A stretch of DNA of 44,634 bases from Streptomyces sp. SN-593. Its GTDB lineage: Bacteria > Actinomycetota > Actinomycetes > Streptomycetales > Streptomycetaceae. The position numbers and the translations under genes are program-made. Shown one piece after another: positions 21,718-29,624 of the stretch (its first letter is position 1; the number at the start of each line of letters is the position of its first letter). The DNA lies in NCBI RefSeq assembly GCF_016756395.1, contig NZ_AP018367.1, positions 1 through 44,634 of the forward strand, read 5' to 3'. The notes beneath the pieces were generated by a model. It saw only the letters and a list, made by a program, of their open reading frames with translations. It did not search any database and had not been told where the DNA came from.

Positions 21718-23996
21718 CGCTACTCACATCCCGCCGACGGCTGCTGTTCCTTGGCATCCTCCTGGCGGTGGTCGGCGCGGTGCTGGCGGGACCAACCACC
21801 AGCACCGCTAGCGCCACTGATCCGTGTCAAGGATTGAACGGATCGACTCTGTCGAAGTGCCAGAAGGACAACCCCCAGCCGACACCGACGCCCAGCTCGG
21901 ACCCGTGCAAGAAGCTCAGCGGGCCAACCAAGGACGCCTGCAAGGACGCCAACGGCGGCAGCAGCGGCAGCAGCACGTCGAGCAGCAGTAATCCTCTGGA
22001 CAACCTGTTCGGCGACTGCAAGAGCCCACCCATGGCTCAGTCTCCGGGACAGGGGGTCATGTCGTGGACTGCGGGCGGACCCACTACGGCACCCGCTCCG
22101 ATCGACCCGAGCAGTGCAACGGCGACGTCGCACCTGTATGAGCAGTACGGCATGGCCGGTCTCCAGTGGAATACCTACGACCTGGGGTGCGGCGGAGACG
22201 TCCGCGATCCGGGCAGCTCGTTCGAGAACTGGCTCGCGAACCGGTCGCTGGACGCCACCAAGTGGTGGACCGATCTCGCGGTCAAGATGCAGCGGGAGAG
22301 CGCGGGCACCGGCTACATGTCCAAACTCAACCCTGTGTTCTCCCAGGCGACAAAGGCAGTTCGTGACGCCGTCTATACCCCGTGGATCGGGACATCCATT
22401 GTGCTGCTCGGATGTGTTCTGCTGTTCCAAGCCCGGGCCAAAAACTTGCCCGGCCTGGCACAGGCCATCGGCTGGGCTGCTCTGGTCATGGTCGTCACCA
22501 CGTTCGCGTTCAGCTATCCCACTCAGGCTGGCAGCATCACGGACACCGCGATGACTCAGACCATCGGGCGTATTCAACAAGGCGTAGCTGGCGATCCGGA
22601 TCACGGCTCCGATCCTCAGACGTCTGAGGGGAACCTCCTGGTCGGCTCGATCATCTACCAGCAGTGGCTGGACGGTGAATTCGGCTGCTCCGACTGCTCT
22701 GTGGCGAAGAAGTATGGGATGCAGCTCTACGACACCCAGGCATTGACATGGGCAGAATCGCGTCTCCCTACCACTCAGAAGGACGCCGTCATTGCTGCGA
22801 AGGCAGCCGCGTTCAAAGACATCGCGTCGAAAGTCCAGAAGGAGGACCCCGTGGCCTACGGGTATCTCACCGGCCACACCTCCGGACGGCTCTGGGCTTC
22901 GTTCATCGCCGCACTCGCGGCCATTCCCGCAAACAGCTACAGCATCGCCGCGTCGATCGTGCTGGCATGTGCCCGCACGATCATCAAACTCCTCGTGGTA
23001 TTCGCACCGGCTGTCGCGCCTATCGCGATCCACCGCCGGATGGCAGGCACCGCCCAGACTCTGGGCAAATCCGCAGCCGCCGCAGTGATCAACGCGCCCC
23101 TTTTCTGTCTCGCCGCTGCGCTCGATGTCCTCTTCAACCGCGCCTTGATCAGCTCCACCGCCGTTCCCCAGTGGTTCGCCGTCGTCCTGCTCTACGTCCT
23201 GACCGCCATTCTGTGGAGCATCAGCAAGCCGTTCAGGTCCCTCACTTCGATGGTCAGCCCCAATCGCAACTGGGCCGGAGACGGCGTAGGCACACTGTCC
23301 CGCGCCAAGGCGGCCGTGGTCGGCGGCGCGCTCGGCTATGCAAAGGGGCGCTGGAACGCCCGCCAGATCGGCAAATGGCTCAAGACCAACGGCACGGCAG
23401 GCTCCGAGGACGACGCCGTGGCGCCCAACACCGTCGCCGAAGAACAGGTCGAGGAGCAGCAGGAGGAAACGCCGGTCGGCCAGGACCTGGTGCTCGCAGG
23501 TCGCGGATGGCCCCGCGACGACGAAGCCGGAGACCAGGCCGGCGCTTACGGGTACGCCGGACCGGATGGGCATCCCGGGCCTGGCGGCGGCGGGTTCTTC
23601 GTCCCCGGTGGCGCTGGTGTTCCCGGGCAGCGGACACGTGCAGAAGACCTCGACATCAGCGTGGAACGCGTGCCGGCCGAGGCCCGGCCAGCACGATCTG
23701 GTCCCATGCCGCGCCCGCCGGCCCCTGCGCGCCGGACGCTGCCCAGCGCGCCGCCGGCAGGTTCTCCGCCCCCCAGCGGCGACGTGCCGTACAGGGGCGG
23801 GCCGACGGGCCCGGTTGTCGTAGACGCCCCGGCCCCAAGCAGCCCACCCTCAGCGGTCATCGAACCCACCACTGCTGAGGACGGCAGCAGCGTCTACGTC
23901 GTGTTCACTCCCACCAACGGCTATGCGATCCACGATGACCGCGGGCCCCATTCCGGCACCAGCACTCCCGATCTGCCGGAGGACGGCAATGTCTGA
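21714..23996 (+). CDS. VirB6-like polytopic channel protein
   Basis: A 760-residue membrane protein. It begins with a signal-like helix (RRRLLFLGILLAVVGAVLAG), then a Cys-, Ser- and Thr-rich extracellular stretch (residues ~35-120). Five to six membrane helices follow between residues ~220 and ~505 (for example TSIVLLGCVLLFQA, AVINAPLFCLAAALDVLF and WFAVVLLYVLTAILWS). The last ~240 residues are Pro/Gly-rich and charged, probably cytoplasmic. Size, topology and position after VirB4 match VirB6/TcpH-type proteins. Its ATG overlaps the previous stop and it overlaps the next gene by 8 bp, so expression is tightly linked. Confidence 0.8.
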   Translation: MTLLTSRRRLLFLGILLAVVGAVLAGPTTSTASATDPCQGLNGSTLSKCQKDNPQPTPTPSSDPCKKLSGPTKDACKDANGGSSGSSTSSSSNPLDNLFGDCKSPPMAQSPGQGVMSWTAGGPTTAPAPIDPSSATATSHLYEQYGMAGLQWNTYDLGCGGDVRDPGSSFENWLANRSLDATKWWTDLAVKMQRESAGTGYMSKLNPVFSQATKAVRDAVYTPWIGTSIVLLGCVLLFQARAKNLPGLAQAIGWAALVMVVTTFAFSYPTQAGSITDTAMTQTIGRIQQGVAGDPDHGSDPQTSEGNLLVGSIIYQQWLDGEFGCSDCSVAKKYGMQLYDTQALTWAESRLPTTQKDAVIAAKAAAFKDIASKVQKEDPVAYGYLTGHTSGRLWASFIAALAAIPANSYSIAASIVLACARTIIKLLVVFAPAVAPIAIHRRMAGTAQTLGKSAAAAVINAPLFCLAAALDVLFNRALISSTAVPQWFAVVLLYVLTAILWSISKPFRSLTSMVSPNRNWAGDGVGTLSRAKAAVVGGALGYAKGRWNARQIGKWLKTNGTAGSEDDAVAPNTVAEEQVEEQQEETPVGQDLVLAGRGWPRDDEAGDQAGAYGYAGPDGHPGPGGGGFFVPGGAGVPGQRTRAEDLDISVERVPAEARPARSGPMPRPPAPARRTLPSAPPAGSPPPSGDVPYRGGPTGPVVVDAPAPSSPPSAVIEPTTAEDGSSVYVVFTPTNGYAIHDDRGPHSGTSTPDLPEDGNV

Positions 23997-24516
23997 CCTG
24001 ATCCGCCAGATCGCGCGCTGGCCTCTCTACAGCCGACGCCGGCTGCTGCTCGTGATCGCCGGCCTGATTGTCCTGCTGGTCCTGTCCGGGTCGTGCCACC
24101 ACAGCAAGGGGCAGGCCGCACGGCCTGCCCCGGCACCGCCAGCCATCGCACACGTAACCCCCCACGCAACCCACACCACGGCCCCGACACCGGCTACTCC
24201 GTCCGTCGGTGACGCCCTGGACGTGGCAACAGCGTTCGTCGCGGCGTGGGCCTCTCACCAGCCCAACCCGGGGTGGCTCGTGCGGGTCGACGCCTACGCC
24301 ACACCGGGATTCGCGGACGCTCTCGCCACCGTGGACCCGTCCCGAGTGCCGGCTACCCGGGTCACCGGCACCGCGAAGGTCACCGACACCGGTGCCACCG
24401 CCAGCACCTCGGCAGCCGTCAGCACCGACCAGGGCGTGGTGTCGGTCTCGCTGAGGTGGGACGGCACTGCGTGGAAGGTCGCCGATGTACGCCCCGACGC
24501 CCAGGCGGTGGAGTAG
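23989..24516 (+). CDS. VirB8/TcpC-like bitopic protein
   Basis: A 175-residue protein with a basic N-terminus, one membrane helix (LLLVIAGLIVLLVLSGS, residues ~22-38), a Pro/Ala/His-rich spacer and a C-terminal ~95-residue domain. That domain starts with a helix (DALDVATAFVAAWASH) and ends in strands VVSVSLRWDGTAWKVADVRP, the pattern of the NTF2-like fold of VirB8/TcpC. Such proteins form the periplasm-equivalent part of conjugation channels. It overlaps the VirB6-like gene by 8 bp, and the next gene starts at the base after its stop codon. Confidence 0.75.
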   Translation: MSDLIRQIARWPLYSRRRLLLVIAGLIVLLVLSGSCHHSKGQAARPAPAPPAIAHVTPHATHTTAPTPATPSVGDALDVATAFVAAWASHQPNPGWLVRVDAYATPGFADALATVDPSRVPATRVTGTAKVTDTGATASTSAAVSTDQGVVSVSLRWDGTAWKVADVRPDAQAVE

Positions 24517-25560
24517 ATGCCCGCAGCCGCGGTGATGCTGTCCAGCCGGGCCGGCCGCCGGATCGCTCTTACCGCGACCGCGGCTGGCCTCGCTGGCTGC
24601 CTCGCGCTGGTCGTCTCTGCCGGTGCGATGTTCAGCGCGGACGCCTCCAGCGAGATGGCCAGCGTCGACTGCCCGATCAGCGGCGTATCAGTTGGCGACG
24701 CCAAGGGCGCTGCCGCGGTCGACCTTTCCGGGGACCAGGTGACGAACGCTCAGACGATCATCGCCGTCGGACAGCAGATGAACGTGTCGGTCAAAGGGCA
24801 GGTGATCGCGATCGCCACGGCGCTCCAGGAGAGCAGTCTGCATAACCTCGACCACGGCGACCGCGATTCCCTCGGCTTGTTCCAGCAGCGCCCTTCACAA
24901 GGCTGGGGAACTCGTGACCAGATCCTCGACCCGACGTACGCCAGCACCTCGTTCTACAAGCACCTGCTCACCATCAAGGGCTGGGAGGACATGCCGGTGA
25001 CCGTCGCTGCTCAGCGTGTCCAGCACTCTGCGTTCCCCGACGCCTACGCCGACCACGAGCAACAGGCCGTGCAGATCGTCGCTGATGTCGGCCCCAGTAC
25101 CGGCAACATCACCCAGATCGACACATCCGGCTGCACCAGCGTCAGCAGCACGGCCACCGGAACCACCCTCACCATGCTCCAGGCAGCCCTGGACCAGGTC
25201 GGGAAACCGTACGTGTGGGGTGCCACCGGCCCCGATGCTTTCGACTGCTCCGGCTTGGTCATCTACGCCTGGCGTCAGGCCGGCCGGGAACTGACCGTCC
25301 GGACCAGTCAGCAGATGTACAACATCGCCACCCCGATTGCCAGCGGTCAGGAACAGCCGGGGGATTTGGCGTTTACCGGGTGGGGCGAGCAGGGGCCCGG
25401 GCCGGGGCACGTGATGATCGTCGTCAAGCGCGGCGAAGTAGTGGAGGCCCCGCACACCGGGAGCAACGTCAAGGTGCGTGCCTACAACGCCACGAACGAG
25501 AACTTGAAGTTCGGACGTCTGCCAGACTCCGCGCTCACCGACACCAGCTCCAGCACCTGA
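24517..25560 (+). CDS. VirB1-like cell-wall hydrolase: lysozyme-like plus NlpC/P60
   Basis: A 347-residue secreted or anchored enzyme. An N-terminal helix (IALTATAAGLAGCLALVVS) is followed by a lysozyme-like domain (residues ~75-190; VIAIATALQESSLHN with E105, then GDRDSLGLFQQRPSQGWG). An NlpC/P60 endopeptidase domain ends the protein: C244 in FDCSGLVIYAW, H298 in GPGHVMIVV and H313. Both active sites look complete. It would open the wall for the channel, as TcpG or VirB1 do. It starts at the base after the previous stop and ends at a strong terminator, closing the operon. Confidence 0.9.
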   Translation: MPAAAVMLSSRAGRRIALTATAAGLAGCLALVVSAGAMFSADASSEMASVDCPISGVSVGDAKGAAAVDLSGDQVTNAQTIIAVGQQMNVSVKGQVIAIATALQESSLHNLDHGDRDSLGLFQQRPSQGWGTRDQILDPTYASTSFYKHLLTIKGWEDMPVTVAAQRVQHSAFPDAYADHEQQAVQIVADVGPSTGNITQIDTSGCTSVSSTATGTTLTMLQAALDQVGKPYVWGATGPDAFDCSGLVIYAWRQAGRELTVRTSQQMYNIATPIASGQEQPGDLAFTGWGEQGPGPGHVMIVVKRGEVVEAPHTGSNVKVRAYNATNENLKFGRLPDSALTDTSSST

Positions 25561-25571
25561 CCGCGGAGAGG

Positions 25572-25607
25572 CAGCGAGGGCCCGGTCGAATGACCGGGCC
25601 CTCGCTG
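25572..25607 (+). terminator. Terminator of the secretion operon
   Basis: A perfect 16-bp stem (25572-25587 with 25592-25607) and GAAT loop lie 11 bp after the hydrolase stop codon. It should end transcription of the whole VirB-like operon. Confidence 0.85.
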
Positions 25608-25645
25608 TTGCACGGATGTCTTTTGAGACACGATCGTATGGTGAC

Positions 25646-25674
25646 TTGACATCTGTTCAGGCACTAAACACTAT
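25646..25674 (+). promoter_or_regulatory. Strong promoter for the small-gene region
   Basis: TTGACA (25646-25651), a 17-bp spacer and CACTAT (25669-25674) form the best sigma-70-type promoter in the window. The transcript would start near 25681, run through a hairpin (25708-25739) and reach the start at 25763. Confidence 0.65.
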
Positions 25675-25707
25675 GGAGAGGTCGGGCAGCCGTCCGGCAA
25701 AACGCGA

Positions 25708-25739
25708 GGCGCGGCCCCGCTACCAACGAACGCCGCGCC
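25708..25739 (+). promoter_or_regulatory. Leader hairpin before the small-gene cluster
   Basis: A perfect 8-bp stem GGCGCGGC/GCCGCGCC (25708-25715 with 25732-25739) and a 16-nt loop containing ACCAAC lie in the leader about 25 bp before the start at 25763. It may act as an attenuator or stability element; similar hairpins precede later genes of the cluster. Confidence 0.45.
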
Positions 25740-25762
25740 CCGCCTCCTAGAGGAGAAGTCTA

Positions 25763-26011
25763 TTGTCCATGACCACCCTGCACGCCGTACCCGACGCGCT
25801 CCGGATCAGCCCTGACGAACTCTCGATCGGCGCCGCCGCCCTGATGGAACTGGCCTGCGACCCCAACGACGGTGACAAGCTCGCCGCGGCCGCCGACCAG
25901 ATCATCCCCCTCACCGCGCACCTGCGGGACGCGGCCGGCCTCGGCACCGACGACTCGGACTGGCTCTCCCTCGCGCACGCCGTCGGCGTGGTCCGCGAGA
26001 GGACCCACTGA
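25763..26011 (+). CDS. Small acidic hypothetical protein
   Basis: An 82-residue protein. AGGAGAAG is correctly spaced for TTG 25763; ATG 25769 would remove two residues but leaves a long gap to the ribosome site. It is soluble and acidic with helices (ISPDELSIGAAALMELA and KLAAAADQIIPLTAHLRDA) and no motif I recognise. It is the first gene behind the TTGACA promoter. Confidence 0.6.
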   Translation: MSMTTLHAVPDALRISPDELSIGAAALMELACDPNDGDKLAAAADQIIPLTAHLRDAAGLGTDDSDWLSLAHAVGVVRERTH

Positions 26012-26015
26012 TCTC

Positions 26016-26474
26016 ATGAGCCCCACCCCGAGCAGCTACCACGCCCGCGCCGTCCTGAAATCAGGCGGCATCTGGCAAGCGGTCGTCGACGAGCTGCCCG
26101 AGGTGCGCCCGGCGCACCGCTCCCTGAGCCAACTGGACACGCGACTGCGTCAGGCGATCGCGGATCAGCACGGAGTCCCCAAGGACTCCGTGCTGATCCG
26201 CCGGGACACCGCACAAGGAAACGACGAACCCACGGACACGGACGGGGTCCTGCTGCTGGTGACCATCAGCACCGGAGACACCGACCTCGATGCACGGATC
26301 GCCGAGGCCCGAACGATGCGGCTCCAGGCAGACCAACTCGCCCTGAAGGCCCGCGAACTGGCCACGCCACTAGCTGAACAGCTGGTACGCAAGAAGGGCG
26401 TCTCCACCCGGGACGCCGGATCACTGCTCGGCATCAGCGCAGCAACCGTCTCCATCATGACCAGCACGACCTAA
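26016..26474 (+). CDS. Small protein with C-terminal HTH
   Basis: A 152-residue protein starting 4 bp after the previous stop. The N-terminal half (YHARAVLKSGGIWQAVVDEL) includes a beta stretch, DGVLLLVTISTG. The last ~25 residues form a helix-turn-helix (VSTRDAGSLLGISAATVSIM). A coiled region rich in Leu/Ala/Arg lies between. It could be a regulator of the small-gene cluster or of the palindromic operators, but no target is shown. Confidence 0.65.
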   Translation: MSPTPSSYHARAVLKSGGIWQAVVDELPEVRPAHRSLSQLDTRLRQAIADQHGVPKDSVLIRRDTAQGNDEPTDTDGVLLLVTISTGDTDLDARIAEARTMRLQADQLALKARELATPLAEQLVRKKGVSTRDAGSLLGISAATVSIMTSTT

Positions 26475-26547
26475 GCTCCACCGGCCCATACGGGGGCACC
26501 ACGCCCGGCTCACCACCAGGCGCCCCGTACACGGCCAGCACCACCTG

Positions 26548-26567
26548 ACCTCACACCCTGCCCAACA
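26548..26567 (+). promoter_or_regulatory. ACCTCACACC-CTGCCCAACA composite leader element
   Basis: Two 10-mers abut here: ACCTCACACC (26548-26557) and CTGCCCAACA (26558-26567), 16 bp ahead of the start at 26584. ACCTCACACC recurs at 35638 and 37040, each time upstream of a further CTGCCCAAC. The element sits only between genes. Confidence 0.5.
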
Positions 26568-26583
26568 CCAGGGAGCCCTACCC

Positions 26584-26739
26584 ATGCACATCATCACGCT
26601 TGCCCGCGCGGCCACGACCGCCGCCACCTGCCCGGACTGCGACGGTGCCGGTGGCGAGCCCGAGAGCAGCACCGACGAGGGCGTGTACCGCGAAACGTGG
26701 CGCACCTGCGGGACGTGCCAAGGACGGACGACCGTCTGA
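26584..26739 (+). CDS. 51-residue zinc-ribbon protein
   Basis: A very small gene with two CxxC pairs: ATCPDCDGAGG at residues ~15-25 and WRTCGTCQGRT near the C-terminus. The CxxCxGxG-like form recalls DnaJ-type or transcription-factor zinc ribbons. Its TGA overlaps the next ATG (TGATG), so the two are coupled. Small zinc-ribbon proteins of this kind are common in actinophages and plasmids; the role is unknown. Confidence 0.7.
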   Translation: MHIITLARAATTAATCPDCDGAGGEPESSTDEGVYRETWRTCGTCQGRTTV

Positions 26740-26936
26740 TGGACGCCTACGACGCACTCCGCGCCGCCGCGGCCGCACTGGAAGCCGCTCAGAAGCAAGC
26801 CGAGCAGGCGGCGGCCGCCGCGGCCGCACTGGAAGCCGCCCGACAGCAGGCCGCCGCCGACCTGGCTGCGGCGAATGCCGCCGCAGCGGCCATGCGCGCT
26901 ACCTCAGCGGCAGTGACCGCCGCCCGGGCCAGCTAG
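26739..26936 (+). CDS. Alanine-rich coiled-coil peptide
   Basis: A 65-residue protein that is about half alanine with Glu, Gln and Arg at heptad spacing. It includes an internal duplication: the DNA for AAALEAAxKQAEQ/AAALEAARQQAA repeats after about 60 bp. It is predicted to be one continuous amphipathic helix. It is translationally coupled to the zinc-ribbon gene, which suggests a joint function such as a multimerised binder; this is inference. Confidence 0.55.
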   Translation: MDAYDALRAAAAALEAAQKQAEQAAAAAAALEAARQQAAADLAAANAAAAAMRATSAAVTAARAS

Positions 26937-26977
26937 TTCCCCAACCCGCCGGGGCTGGGGAATCCCGGCCCCCTTTA

Positions 26978-27040
26978 CGGGGCCGCAGAAGGCATCGCGC
27001 TGCCCGACAGGGCGACCGCGACAGCGCCACTGCGGCCCCG
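26978..27040 (+). promoter_or_regulatory. Leader hairpin with CTGCCCGACA in the loop
   Basis: A perfect 11-bp stem CGGGGCCGCAG/CTGCGGCCCCG (26978-26988 with 27030-27040) encloses a 41-nt loop containing CTGCCCGACA, one base from the dispersed motif. It ends 13 bp before the start at 27054. A further hairpin (TTCCCCA/TGGGGAA, 26937-26962) precedes it and could be a terminator of the previous gene. Confidence 0.5.
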
Positions 27041-27053
27041 CCGAAAGGCCTCC

Positions 27054-27362
27054 ATGAAACCGATCAACACCACCGCGCAGACGCCCCGGCAGGCCGCCGC
27101 CGCATCCGCGCTCGCATCGTTGCTGACCCACTACGGCATGCAACTGCCCCCGGTCATCGCCTGGCACATCGACGCCACTGGCGAGGTACGAGGGCGCCTC
27201 GCTGTGCCACCGGAGGGCCCCGTCGCTGCGATCCGCCGCGTCCACCGCGTGCTGGGCGGCTCCGTCACCAGCTACGAGCACGACGACGGCTGTCGCCACC
27301 TCAAGGCCACCATTCCACACCTCGGCCAGACCATCACGCTGTGGACGCCTACCGCGCCCTGA
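27054..27362 (+). CDS. Small hypothetical protein
   Basis: A 102-residue protein: an Ala-rich helix (TPRQAAAASALASLLTHYG), then four or five strands (VIAWHIDATGEVRGRLAV, SVTSYEHDDGCRHLKATI, TITLWTP). The alpha then all-beta layout suggests a small sandwich. No known family; it resembles cargo-region small proteins of Streptomyces plasmids. The ribosome site GAAAGG lies ahead of ATG 27054. Confidence 0.6.
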   Translation: MKPINTTAQTPRQAAAASALASLLTHYGMQLPPVIAWHIDATGEVRGRLAVPPEGPVAAIRRVHRVLGGSVTSYEHDDGCRHLKATIPHLGQTITLWTPTAP

Positions 27363-27374
27363 CGACACAACACC

Positions 27375-27419
27375 GCCGGGGCGCGGCCAGACCACGTCTG
27401 CCCAACACCGCGCCCCGGC
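27375..27419 (+). promoter_or_regulatory. Leader hairpin with CTGCCCAACA in the loop
   Basis: A perfect 12-bp stem (27375-27386 with 27408-27419) encloses a 21-nt loop that ends in CTGCCCAACA (27398-27407). It lies between genes ending at 27362 and starting at 27449. The stem sequence differs from the hairpins at 26978 and 35676 while the loop motif is kept. Confidence 0.55.
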
Positions 27420-27448
27420 ATCCGCATGTTCGCACCACCGGAGGATTC

Positions 27449-27805
27449 ATGATCCGCATCTCCCTTCGTCGCCAGCGCCCCGCAGTCGACCTCGCTATGC
27501 CCGATCCTGTCGAGTTGCTCACCCATCTACGCACCCAGGTCGACGCCGCATTCGACCCGAGGGATTTCCCACCCGTCGTAGCTCCAGTGACGGCCCCCGA
27601 AGCGCAAATCATCGTGCGGCAGGCCCTGGAGCAAACGCTCACCACGGCGCGGACCATCGCGGCACTACATGATCGTCTCCGCACCAGCGCGACGCCGGAC
27701 CGCATGATGCACGCCATCTACGAGGTCAGCTCCGCGTTGCAGGACGTGATCCCCGCACTCGTCACCGCGGCAACCAGCACCTGTCCGCGCCCGGACGACC
27801 AGTGA
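27449..27805 (+). CDS. Small hypothetical protein
   Basis: A 118-residue protein with GGAGG ahead of ATG 27449. A basic start (MIRISLRRQRPAVDL) is followed by helices (VELLTHLRTQVDAAFD and AQIIVRQALEQTLTTARTIA). It overlaps the following NERD gene by GTGA, so they are coupled. No motif is recognised. Confidence 0.6.
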   Translation: MIRISLRRQRPAVDLAMPDPVELLTHLRTQVDAAFDPRDFPPVVAPVTAPEAQIIVRQALEQTLTTARTIAALHDRLRTSATPDRMMHAIYEVSSALQDVIPALVTAATSTCPRPDDQ

Positions 27806-28584
27806 CTGCCCGCATCCGACACCGGCCGCGCGACGCCGGCGCATCTGCGCGCCACCAGGCCCGCCGGCTTCGGCGTGCTGAGATCCGCGTCCAGCACCGT
27901 ACGGCCGTGTGGTGGCTGCCGCCCGCGGTGGTCATCGGGTATGGGGTGCTGCTGATTACCTGGCGGATGTTGCCCAGTGCCCGCGTTCTGGCGCTGGCCG
28001 CAGGCGCGGCCTTGCCCACCCTCCTTGCCCGGCGCATCTACAAGGTCGGTCCCGAGGTCCGCCGTTGGCGGGTTGGCGCAGACGGCGAGCGTCGTACGGC
28101 GGCTCTGCTGGCTCCGCTGACGTGGGACGGATGGCACGTCGTGCACGATCGAGCGATCCCCGGCGGCGGCCGCGCCAACCTCGACCACGTCGCACTGCTC
28201 CCCGACGGGGAGTCCGCCGTCCTGATCGACACCAAAGCGTGGACAGCCCGGGCAACGGTAACTATGCGTCGGGGAACCGCGTACTGCGGATCTCGCTCCC
28301 TGGCCGAGACGATCAAGACCACCCGCTGGGAGGCGAAGCAAACTTCGCTCGCCCTCGGTGTCCCTGTCACACCCCTGATCGCCGTGCATGGTGCGAAGGT
28401 CGCCCGCGGCCGCCTCTCGCTGGGCGACGGACTGGTCATCGTCTCCGCTGGACGGCTCCGCAGCGAGTTGCGCCGCATCCCCGTTCAGCGAGACCCGCAG
28501 GCGGCGAGACACCTCGCCGTCCGGGCCGAAGGCGCACTCCCCCGCTACATCGACCAGAAGAGGACCGCCACCCATGCCCAGTAA
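27802..28584 (+). CDS. Membrane-anchored NERD-domain protein
   Basis: A 260-residue protein starting at GTG 27802. The basic N-terminus and two hydrophobic segments (TAVWWLPPAVVIGYGVLLIT and LALAAGAALPTLLA) are followed by a NERD (nuclease-related) domain: GADGERRTAALLAPL, RANLDHVALLPDG and AVLIDTKAW. The E, D and D-x-K residues match the restriction-endonuclease-like core, so it may be an active nuclease. It overlaps both neighbours, including the kinase-like gene at 28574, which suggests a nucleic-acid processing pair. Confidence 0.82.
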   Translation: MTARIRHRPRDAGASARHQARRLRRAEIRVQHRTAVWWLPPAVVIGYGVLLITWRMLPSARVLALAAGAALPTLLARRIYKVGPEVRRWRVGADGERRTAALLAPLTWDGWHVVHDRAIPGGGRANLDHVALLPDGESAVLIDTKAWTARATVTMRRGTAYCGSRSLAETIKTTRWEAKQTSLALGVPVTPLIAVHGAKVARGRLSLGDGLVIVSAGRLRSELRRIPVQRDPQAARHLAVRAEGALPRYIDQKRTATHAQ

Positions 28585-29497
28585 CGACGCCCTCAACGCC
28601 CACCAGTTCCTGCCCGTCGACACGACCATCCCGGACCCCTCGTTGGTGATCATGATCGGTGCCGCCGGGGCCGGGAAGTCGACGTGGGCCAGCACCTGGC
28701 CCGACACGCAGGTCCTGGAACTCGACAGGTTCCGGGCCCTGGTTAGTGACGACCCAGGGTGCCAGGAGGCCACCGGGGACGCTGTGTTCGCGTTGCAGGC
28801 CGTCCTGGAGGCCCGCCTGTCCCGCCGGAAGATGACGATCGTCGACAGCACGAACTGCGATCAGAAGGTGCGTGCCGACCTGATCGCGACCGCCCGCCTT
28901 CACGGCATGTCGACGGTTGCTCTGGTCATCGGTACACCAGCCTCCGTGTGTGTCGACCGTCAGAAGAGCCGGCCCGCGAACCGGCGCGTACCCGAGGCGA
29001 TCGTGCGCGACCAGCACGCCGCTATGGTCGACGCGTTCGCTCGCCTGCCCGCCGAAGGGTTCGATCACGTCGTCGTCGCGGAGAACATTCACCGCCTCGA
29101 GGCGCTGCTGCAACGGGCCAGCGACACTCGGCGCGCCGATCTCGGCTGGGACAGCGGCGATGGCCTGGGCGACCTGCTGCTGGTTCGCCGAGTGCTCGGC
29201 ACCGAGATCCTGCCGTTGTGGCGCTGGCGCGTCGGCGCGGATCTCGCCGACGGTGACCGCGTCGGTGAGATCCGCCTCGGACCGGACCGCATGATCCTCG
29301 CCCTGCGCGTCGACGTCGACGGAGAGGGCGATATCTGGTTCGACCTGCTCGTGGCCTGCCCGTATGACGACGACTGCGACGCCCCCGCGTGGCAGGCCGT
29401 CCACTCGGTCAGTGATCTGCTGGCCGCACACACCAACAGCACCGGGTCGCACCCCGATGCCGTCTGCACTGTCCACACGGACGCGCTCCGGCCGTAG
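28574..29497 (+). CDS. P-loop polynucleotide-kinase-like protein
   Basis: A 307-residue protein. Residues 28-175 are an AAA_33/Pnkp-like kinase: Walker A IGAAGAGKST with K35, the aspartate in VLELDRFRAL, and MTIVDSTNCD; a lid with VCVDRQKSRPANRRVPEA contributes arginines. The C-terminal ~120 residues are a separate beta-rich domain I cannot name. It starts inside the NERD gene (11-bp overlap) and ends at a perfect terminator. Phosphorylation of nucleic-acid ends is the likeliest activity, with a zeta-toxin-like kinase as an alternative. Confidence 0.78.
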   Translation: MPSNDALNAHQFLPVDTTIPDPSLVIMIGAAGAGKSTWASTWPDTQVLELDRFRALVSDDPGCQEATGDAVFALQAVLEARLSRRKMTIVDSTNCDQKVRADLIATARLHGMSTVALVIGTPASVCVDRQKSRPANRRVPEAIVRDQHAAMVDAFARLPAEGFDHVVVAENIHRLEALLQRASDTRRADLGWDSGDGLGDLLLVRRVLGTEILPLWRWRVGADLADGDRVGEIRLGPDRMILALRVDVDGEGDIWFDLLVACPYDDDCDAPAWQAVHSVSDLLAAHTNSTGSHPDAVCTVHTDALRP

Positions 29498-29514
29498 GTC
29501 AGGAAATCGATTCC

Positions 29515-29547
29515 GATCGGCCCCGGCGGACTCCGCCGGGGCCGATC
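29515..29547 (+). terminator. Perfect hairpin terminator
   Basis: A 16-bp perfect stem (29515-29530 with 29532-29547) lies 18 bp after the kinase-like gene. It closes the transcription unit that begins at the TTGACA promoter near 25646. Confidence 0.85.
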
Positions 29548-29624
29548 TCATCTGCACCCGGCCGCATGCCCTGACCTGCCGTACAGCCGACTAGGCGGCC
29601 CGGCACACGAGAGATACTGCGTCC

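Noticed and set aside
21720..23573. A 617-residue minus-strand frame opposite the VirB6-like gene
   Set aside because: The plus gene has clear membrane topology and ATGA coupling with VirB4. The opposite frame has no start signal or domain.
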